From: DATARH01 sp050246595
GTDB lineage: Bacteria > Pseudomonadota > Alphaproteobacteria > ATCC43930 > CGMCC-115725
Direction of reading: 5' to 3'
DNA: 45,933 nucleotides
NCBI GenBank assembly: GCA_050246595.1
Contig: JBFWVT010000039.1
Span: forward strand, 1 to 45,933
Shown: piece after piece, positions 41,886 to 45,933 of the stretch
How positions within the stretch are numbered: the first letter of the stretch is position 1
How the letters are laid out: each line of letters begins with the position of its first letter
The notes under the pieces: model-generated
Told to the model about the DNA's origin: nothing
Databases searched by the model: none
The model's input: only the letters and a program-made list of their open reading frames with translations
Program-made: the position numbers and the translations under genes

Positions 41886-42351
41886 GATGCGCTGGTTCTA
41901 CCCGATCGACTGGCCGCAGCTCAGCCGGCACGTGCGCTTCGAGCGCGCCGGCGGCGTTTGCCAGGGTGGTGGCCGGCCGTATGGCGAGTTCGTCCGCGTT
42001 CTGCCGGACGGGCGCCGGTTCGACACCACCCGTCAGACCTGGCGCAACGGCCGCGGTCGCCCCGTCCGCTGGCCCGATATCGGGGACGCAACCCGGGTGC
42101 GACAGACTCGCATAATTCTGGCCGCCGCCCACCTCGATCACAATCCCGGAAACAACCGGTTACGAAACCTGAGAAGCCTCTGCCAGCGCTGCCATTTGAT
42201 CCACGACCGGCCGCACCATCTGGCGCAGCGGCGGATTACTTATCTGCAACGGCGTGATCTCGGCGATTTGTTTCTAGGCCCTTACCTGTCTGATCGCCGT
42301 ACAACACGGCATGGTTCTCGTTTTCGAGAAGCACCGCGACAGCGGTATTGA
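41869..42351 (+). CDS. HNH endonuclease-like protein
   Basis: A 160-residue protein with an HNH-type core: AAAHLDHNPGNNRLRNLRSL (residues about 85-104) followed by CQRCHLIHD. The first half has RFERAGGVCQGGGRPYG, where related proteins carry CxxC but only one Cys is left, so the structural zinc site looks incomplete. Members are phage- or element-borne nicking/homing nucleases. The ATG at 41869 has GGAGGCGGCG upstream, and the gene overlaps the resolvase end, pointing to a joint mobile origin. The C-terminal tail is Arg-rich. Confidence 0.78.
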   Translation: MPISAEMRWFYPIDWPQLSRHVRFERAGGVCQGGGRPYGEFVRVLPDGRRFDTTRQTWRNGRGRPVRWPDIGDATRVRQTRIILAAAHLDHNPGNNRLRNLRSLCQRCHLIHDRPHHLAQRRITYLQRRDLGDLFLGPYLSDRRTTRHGSRFREAPRQRY

Positions 42352-42391
42352 TGCGGAAACTGCAATCAGAGAAGGACGCGTGGAATAAATC

Positions 42392-43201
42392 ATGAAAGAG
42401 AACAGCATAAGGCGGGCGGTGCGCGAAGGGCGGGCGGCGCTGGGTACTGGGCTCAAGGAGTTCGCCTCACGCGGCGTCCCCTGGATTATCGAGGCGGCCG
42501 GCTTCGATTACTGCGCGATCGACCACGAACACGGGGCGTTCGACATCGAAACGATCGCCGATCTGGCGAGCTGGTTTCAGGCCACGGACGTCACGGCCAT
42601 TGTCCGGCTTCACAAGTCGTTCGCGCATCTGATCCCCGGCATTCTGGATCAGGGCATCATGGGCATCCAAGTGTCCGAGGTGGAAACCGCCGAAGAGGCG
42701 CGTGCGATCGTCCGCCTGGCGAAGTATCCGCCGATCGGGAACCGAGGCATCTCCGGCCAGGGGCCGCACACCGGATACAAGAGCTATGGCGCCCGCCACG
42801 CTACCGAATACGCCCCCTGGGCCAACGAGAACATCATCCTATGCCCGTCGATCGAGTCGCTCGAGGGCCTGGAGAATGTCGAGGAGATTGCAGCGGTCGA
42901 CGGGATCGACATGATCGCGTATGGGCATTCCGACCTGAGCGCGCAGCTTGGGGTTCACCTCGACCTCGAGCACCCGACCTTCAAAGCGGCGGTGCGGCGG
43001 ATCGCAGCTTCGTGCAACGCGCATGGCAAGCTCGCGCGGGGATCGCCGGAGACCGAGGCGCAGATCGAGGAATATTGGCGGCTCGGGTGCAAGGTGCTGA
43101 ACCTGCCGGGAAACGATGTGAGCACGTATCTCGAGGGGATGAAAGCGCGTGCGGGCCGTGCGCATGCGCGGCTGAAGTCGATCGGGGTGCCGGCCCCATG
43201 A
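42392..43201 (+). CDS. HpcH/HpaI family aldolase (class II, metal-dependent)
   Basis: A 269-residue TIM-barrel aldolase of the HpcH/HpaI group. It has LGTGLKEFASRGVPWIIEAAG, the base-bearing FDYCAIDHEHGAFD (residues about 38-51), the metal ligands Glu in ILCPSIESLEGLEN (about 152) and Asp in AYGHSDLSAQLG (about 178), and GCKVLNLPGNDVS near the end. These enzymes cleave 2-oxo-4-hydroxy acids to pyruvate and an aldehyde. The exact substrate is unknown. Its neighbours (SnoaL-like, cupin, amidohydrolase, SDR on the same strand) suggest a degradative pathway for an acid or aromatic. The ATG at 42392 follows GGAATAAATC, a weak site. Confidence 0.9.
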   Translation: MKENSIRRAVREGRAALGTGLKEFASRGVPWIIEAAGFDYCAIDHEHGAFDIETIADLASWFQATDVTAIVRLHKSFAHLIPGILDQGIMGIQVSEVETAEEARAIVRLAKYPPIGNRGISGQGPHTGYKSYGARHATEYAPWANENIILCPSIESLEGLENVEEIAAVDGIDMIAYGHSDLSAQLGVHLDLEHPTFKAAVRRIAASCNAHGKLARGSPETEAQIEEYWRLGCKVLNLPGNDVSTYLEGMKARAGRAHARLKSIGVPAP

Positions 43202-43258
43202 GGGAACGGCGCCCTTGGCCGACCGCTTGGCCCGGACCGGCCTGACCAGGGAGACGGG

Positions 43259-43690
43259 ATGAGCGAAAGCAATCTCGAAGATCGTGCAGCGATCCACGAT
43301 CTCTTTACGCGCTATTGCTGTGCGCTCGACAATGGCGAGATCGATTCTGTGGTCGACTGCTTTACGGCAGATGCGGTCCTCAAGAGCCCGGTCATCGACA
43401 TCAGCGGCCACGACGAAATCCGCGCCTTTGCCGGCCGCTTCGCGGCGCAGCGCGAAGCGGGCACGCAATTTCGTCATATGGTCAGCAATATCGCCGTGAC
43501 GATCGCCGGAAACCGGGCCGCCGCTGATGCCTATCTGCTGGTGCTCATCTCAAAGGACGGCAACCACCATAGCCTTCCGCCCGGCCGCTACGTATGTGAG
43601 CTGATCAAAAACGATAGCGGCCAATGGCGCTTCTCGCGCCGTATCGTCTTTCATGACCACGACTACACGCTTGACGGGATCGGTCGCTAA
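43259..43690 (+). CDS. SnoaL-like / nuclear transport factor 2 family protein
   Basis: A 143-residue NTF2-fold protein. It starts with the helix LEDRAAIHDLFTRYCCALDN, then DSVVDCFTADAVLKS, EIRAFAGRFAAQREAG, HMVSNIAVTIAG and YVCELIKNDSGQWRFSRR, the usual SnoaL-4-like order. Such cone-shaped domains act as isomerases, dehydratases, hydrolases or as small subunits of ring-hydroxylating oxygenases. No oxygenase alpha subunit is present here, so a small enzyme role is more likely. GGGAGACGGG precedes the ATG. It lies 57 bp after the aldolase on the same strand. Confidence 0.85.
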   Translation: MSESNLEDRAAIHDLFTRYCCALDNGEIDSVVDCFTADAVLKSPVIDISGHDEIRAFAGRFAAQREAGTQFRHMVSNIAVTIAGNRAAADAYLLVLISKDGNHHSLPPGRYVCELIKNDSGQWRFSRRIVFHDHDYTLDGIGR

Positions 43691-43958
43691 ACCCACAGGG
43701 CAAAGCGGAGGGTCCATCTCAGCCGGTTATCCGGCCGATTATGCCCCAAGGCGATATTCCGCGAGACCGTGGCGCCTGATTGGCTGGAAATTGACATGCG
43801 CCATGCCAGAACAATGAGCGCGAGGGCAAGAGCCGCATGGGGTGGTTCGCCGCGCCGTTGCGTCAAGCCGACATCGTTGATCGAATGAGAAGTGCTCGCA
43901 GGCGGGGTGCAGCGGCGCGCCGCTGCCCTTGCTGCCGACAGCAATAACGGAGTACGCC
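43691..43958 (+). promoter_or_regulatory. noncoding interval with a candidate promoter for the cupin-amidohydrolase genes
   Basis: No gene is recognised in these 268 bp. TTGACA at 43791-43796 is a perfect -35, but the -10 at 16-17 bp (AATGAG) is poor, so the promoter call is tentative. AGCCGG and CCGGCC around 43720-43735 could form a small hairpin closing the aldolase-SnoaL transcript. Confidence 0.3.
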
Positions 43959-44723
43959 GTGGTCCTGACCGCCGACAGCATCCTCGCCCGCAGCACCCGC
44001 CGACGCCGGACGCCGACCGGCTGGAACACCGCCTATATCGGCGCCAACCGCTATACCTTGCCACCGGGCGAGAAGCCGCCGGCCGACGATGCGCTGCACC
44101 CGATGGCCTTCCTGGTCGAGAAGGGGCCGGGCGCCGTCACCCGGCCGCACTTCCACCAGGCCGACCAGTTTCAGGTGGTCGTCGCCGGTCGCGGCAGGCT
44201 CGGCGAGCATGACTTCAGCGACGGCGCGGTGCATTACACCGACGCCTGCTCGGCCTATGGACCGATCGTCGCCGGCAAGTCGGGCATCTGGTGGTTCACC
44301 CTGCGCAACCGCTGGGACCCCGGCGCCCGGTATATGCCGGCCGAGCGGGAGGTGCTTAATGCGGCCCGCGACCGCCACCGGCATCGGGAATTCACCACCG
44401 AGGCGATGCCGGCGGCGCTTCTCGGCGAGCTGTGTGAAGCGACGGAAATTTCCTGCCGCCCGGTTCTCGAAGCCGAAGACGGGCTGGCGGGCTGGCGCTA
44501 CCGGATACCGCCTTGCACCGCGATTGCCGGGCGCGCGCCTGATGCCGGCGGCGGCCAATTCTGGCTGGTGCTGGCGGGTGACGCCGCGGTCGAGGGCGGC
44601 GCTCCGCTGCCGGCCAATTCCTGCATCTTTGTCGGCCCGGAGGATCCCGCCTTTGCCGGCATCTCGGGCCTTGTCGGCGCCGAATTGCTGTGCCTGCAAT
44701 TCCGCCGCCGTGCGCGGGATTGA
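43959..44723 (+). CDS. cupin-fold protein
   Basis: A 254-residue protein with a cupin motif: AVTRPHFHQADQFQVVVAGRGRLG (described, residues about 62-85), with the paired His of HFH. The usual Glu of motif 1 is probably replaced by Gln in DQFQV. GAVHYTDACSAYGPI follows as motif 2. A second beta-rich part (GQFWLVLAGDAAVEGG, PANSCIFVGPEDPAF) resembles a weaker second cupin, so it may be a bicupin. Function unknown. The GTG at 43959 is chosen because CGGAG lies eight bases upstream; a TTG 30 bp earlier is less likely. Confidence 0.78.
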   Translation: MVLTADSILARSTRRRRTPTGWNTAYIGANRYTLPPGEKPPADDALHPMAFLVEKGPGAVTRPHFHQADQFQVVVAGRGRLGEHDFSDGAVHYTDACSAYGPIVAGKSGIWWFTLRNRWDPGARYMPAEREVLNAARDRHRHREFTTEAMPAALLGELCEATEISCRPVLEAEDGLAGWRYRIPPCTAIAGRAPDAGGGQFWLVLAGDAAVEGGAPLPANSCIFVGPEDPAFAGISGLVGAELLCLQFRRRARD

Positions 44724-44795
44724 ACCCCGCCCGCTACGGCCGTATCTGCATCGGCGGAAGTGCGGACAACTGGTCGAACAAGCTGGAGGACGGCC

Positions 44796-45623
44796 GTGCC
44801 GGTCATCGACGTTCAGGTTCATCCTTTCGATCGAAATCACCCCGGTCGGCCGTGGGCCAGTCCCTCGCACGGACTCGACTCCGCCACGGGCGAAGAGATG
44901 GTCGCCGCGATGAACAGTGTGGGTGTCGACGGTGCGATCATGGTCTCGTCGTTCAGCGCCTACGAATACGATCCGAGCTACGCGCTCGAAGTCTACAACA
45001 CCTATCCGGACAAGTTTCGGGTTGTGACGCCGGTCGATGCGACCGATCCGGCGATTGACGATGTCGTGGCGAGATGGGCGGCGACGCCGGGCGCGCGCGG
45101 CATTCGCATACGAATGCGCGAGGGTCTGCCGATGGACGCGGACCATCCCGGTTTGAACCGCGCGTTCGCCGCCGCCGGCAAACACGGGTTGCCGGTCAAT
45201 CTGCTGTGCTGGGGCATTCTGGACAAAGGGCTGCCGCACATCCGGCGACACCGCGATACGGTCATCGTGATCGATCATCTCGGTCTGCTGCAACCTTCTC
45301 GCCCGCCAGTCCCCGCCGATGTTTGGGCCGATCTTCCCAAGCTGCTCGCCCTGGCTCAATACGAGAACGTAAGGGTGAAGATCAGCGGTGCCTGCACGAT
45401 GTCGCACCAACCGTTCCCATACGACGATATCTGGGAGCCGGTCCTGCGGGTCATCGATGCGTTCGGGCTGGATCGCTGCATGTGGGGCACCGACTGGACG
45501 CGGACGATCGGCATGCTGACCTACGAGCAGGGCGTCGCGCCGTTCCGCGATACCAAACGCCTGTCCGAGAGCGACAAGGCGGCGTTAATGGGCGGAACGC
45601 TGCAGAAAGTCTATAAGTGGTAG
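44796..45623 (+). CDS. amidohydrolase family protein (amidohydrolase_2 / ACMSD-like)
   Basis: A 275-residue TIM-barrel protein. It has a start-strand motif VIDVQVHPFDRNH where relatives have D-x-H-x-H, so the first His is Gln. Further features are EEMVAAMNSVGVDGAIMVS, GARGIRIRM, VIVIDHLG (His), VKISGACTM and MWGTDWTRTIGM (Asp near residue 232). Family members hydrolyse lactones (4-oxalomesaconate, 2-pyrone-4,6-dicarboxylate) or decarboxylate aromatic acids. Which applies is not clear, but with the HpcH-type aldolase upstream a lactone-opening role in a meta-cleavage-like route is attractive. The GTG at 44796 has CTGGAGGA seven bases upstream, 72 bp after the cupin. Confidence 0.86.
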   Translation: MPVIDVQVHPFDRNHPGRPWASPSHGLDSATGEEMVAAMNSVGVDGAIMVSSFSAYEYDPSYALEVYNTYPDKFRVVTPVDATDPAIDDVVARWAATPGARGIRIRMREGLPMDADHPGLNRAFAAAGKHGLPVNLLCWGILDKGLPHIRRHRDTVIVIDHLGLLQPSRPPVPADVWADLPKLLALAQYENVRVKISGACTMSHQPFPYDDIWEPVLRVIDAFGLDRCMWGTDWTRTIGMLTYEQGVAPFRDTKRLSESDKAALMGGTLQKVYKW

Positions 45624-45689
45624 CGCGACCGTACCGCTTCGGCCGCGCCGCCATCTGGCGGAATAGTCCAGGAACCAGCCACGGCGCTG

Positions 45690-45830
45690 CTAATCGTTGA
45701 TCGCGACAAACATCTCGGCAACGCCAGGGCGTGGCGCGACACGTTCGGTGAAGAGCTTCTTGATCCTGATCTGGAAATCGAATCTCGGCAGAATCGGCAC
45801 GCTCACCGGTGCCTGCCCGACGTATCGTGG
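45690..45830 (-). pseudogene. possible 3' remnant of an unidentified gene
   Basis: The minus strand reads a protein-like tail, PRYVGQAPVSVPILPRFDFQ followed by IRIKKLFTERVAPRPGVAEM and FVAIND, ending at a stop at 45690. Upstream of about 45830 the frame becomes the antisense shadow of the SDR gene and there is no start. It may be the C-terminus left from a deleted gene. I do not recognise the family. Confidence 0.25.
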
Positions 45831-45865
45831 ATGCGCGTTTCGCGAGGCAATGAGCGGTGGCGAAG

Positions 45866-45933
45866 ATGGGAAGGCTCGACGGCAAGGTTGCGGCGGTGAC
45901 GGGCGGGGCATCGGGGATCGGCGAGGCGACGGT
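45866..45933 (+). CDS. SDR family oxidoreductase, N-terminal start (partial at window edge)
   Basis: The last 68 bases encode MGRLDGKVAAVTGGASGIGE then ATV, the NAD(P)-binding start of a short-chain dehydrogenase with the TGGASGIG glycine motif. It continues beyond the window, so length and substrate are unknown. It follows the amidohydrolase gene on the same strand and probably belongs to the same catabolic set. GTGGCGAAG directly upstream is a weak ribosome-binding site. Confidence 0.85.
   Translation, partial: MGRLDGKVAAVTGGASGIGEAT

Noticed and set aside
43863..45410. 515-codon minus-strand frame opposite the cupin and amidohydrolase genes
   Set aside because: Antisense shadow; Arg/His-rich composition without motifs.

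Overview
The window looks like a chromosomal segment of a high-GC alphaproteobacterium, most likely Rhodospirillales-like. The evidence is the uninterrupted block rnd / kdsD / lptC / lptA / lptB / rpoN / hpf / ptsN, the pairs rplM-rpsI and glyA-nrdR, tpiA-secG-pyrG, a Ros/MucR-type regulator and two acyl-CoA dehydrogenases. The species cannot be fixed from sequence reading alone.

Layout. 1-1631: tail of an IS630-type transposase, a sulfotransferase and a gene-free stretch with two small palindromes. 1632-6567 (minus): ppiD-like foldase, flavoprotein dehydrogenase, an AroQ-like protein lacking catalytic residues and a formyl-THF hydrolase-like protein. 6717-9676 (plus): tpiA, secG, pyrG, closed by a perfect 27-bp hairpin. 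9814-12061: SDR (minus), then rplM and rpsI (plus; S9 has a Gly/Gln-rich extension). 12318-15445: class A penicillin-binding protein and a convergent acyl-CoA dehydrogenase. 15596-15680: tRNA-Leu(CAG). 15765-23829: DoxX, then RNase D, the Kdo/LPS transport genes and the sigma-54/PTS-Ntr genes. 23927-31507: methyltransferase, OmpA-like protein, DUF1330 protein, phage-type P-loop kinase, glutaryl-CoA dehydrogenase, MucR, glyA, nrdR and a small unknown. 31623-39096: a mixed set (hydrolase, CopD-like membrane protein, GST, LLM oxidoreductase, HExxH protein, YihY, MoaB, divergent sirtuin). 39690-45933: an accessory catabolic-looking region (D-aminoacylase, HpcH/HpaI aldolase, SnoaL-like, cupin, amidohydrolase, SDR) interrupted by a deleted resolvase and an HNH nuclease.

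How genes work together. KdsD makes arabinose-5-phosphate for Kdo, and LptC/A/B move finished LPS outward, so 16998-20987 is an outer-membrane assembly operon. RpoN, HPF and PtsN follow it as a nitrogen/stationary-phase regulatory set. TpiA and PyrG are central metabolism, with SecG of the translocon between them. L13 and S9 are a ribosomal pair. GlyA and NrdR link one-carbon and deoxynucleotide supply.

The most unusual signal is in the gene junctions. Several spacers or gene starts carry short tandem repeats. Before lptC, a 14-bp repeat builds a chain of three 5-codon mini-ORFs. Each stop overlaps the next ATG, and each repeat supplies a Shine-Dalgarno-like GAGG for the following start, ending exactly on the lptC start codon. 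Related but weaker arrangements occur before ptsN and nrdR.
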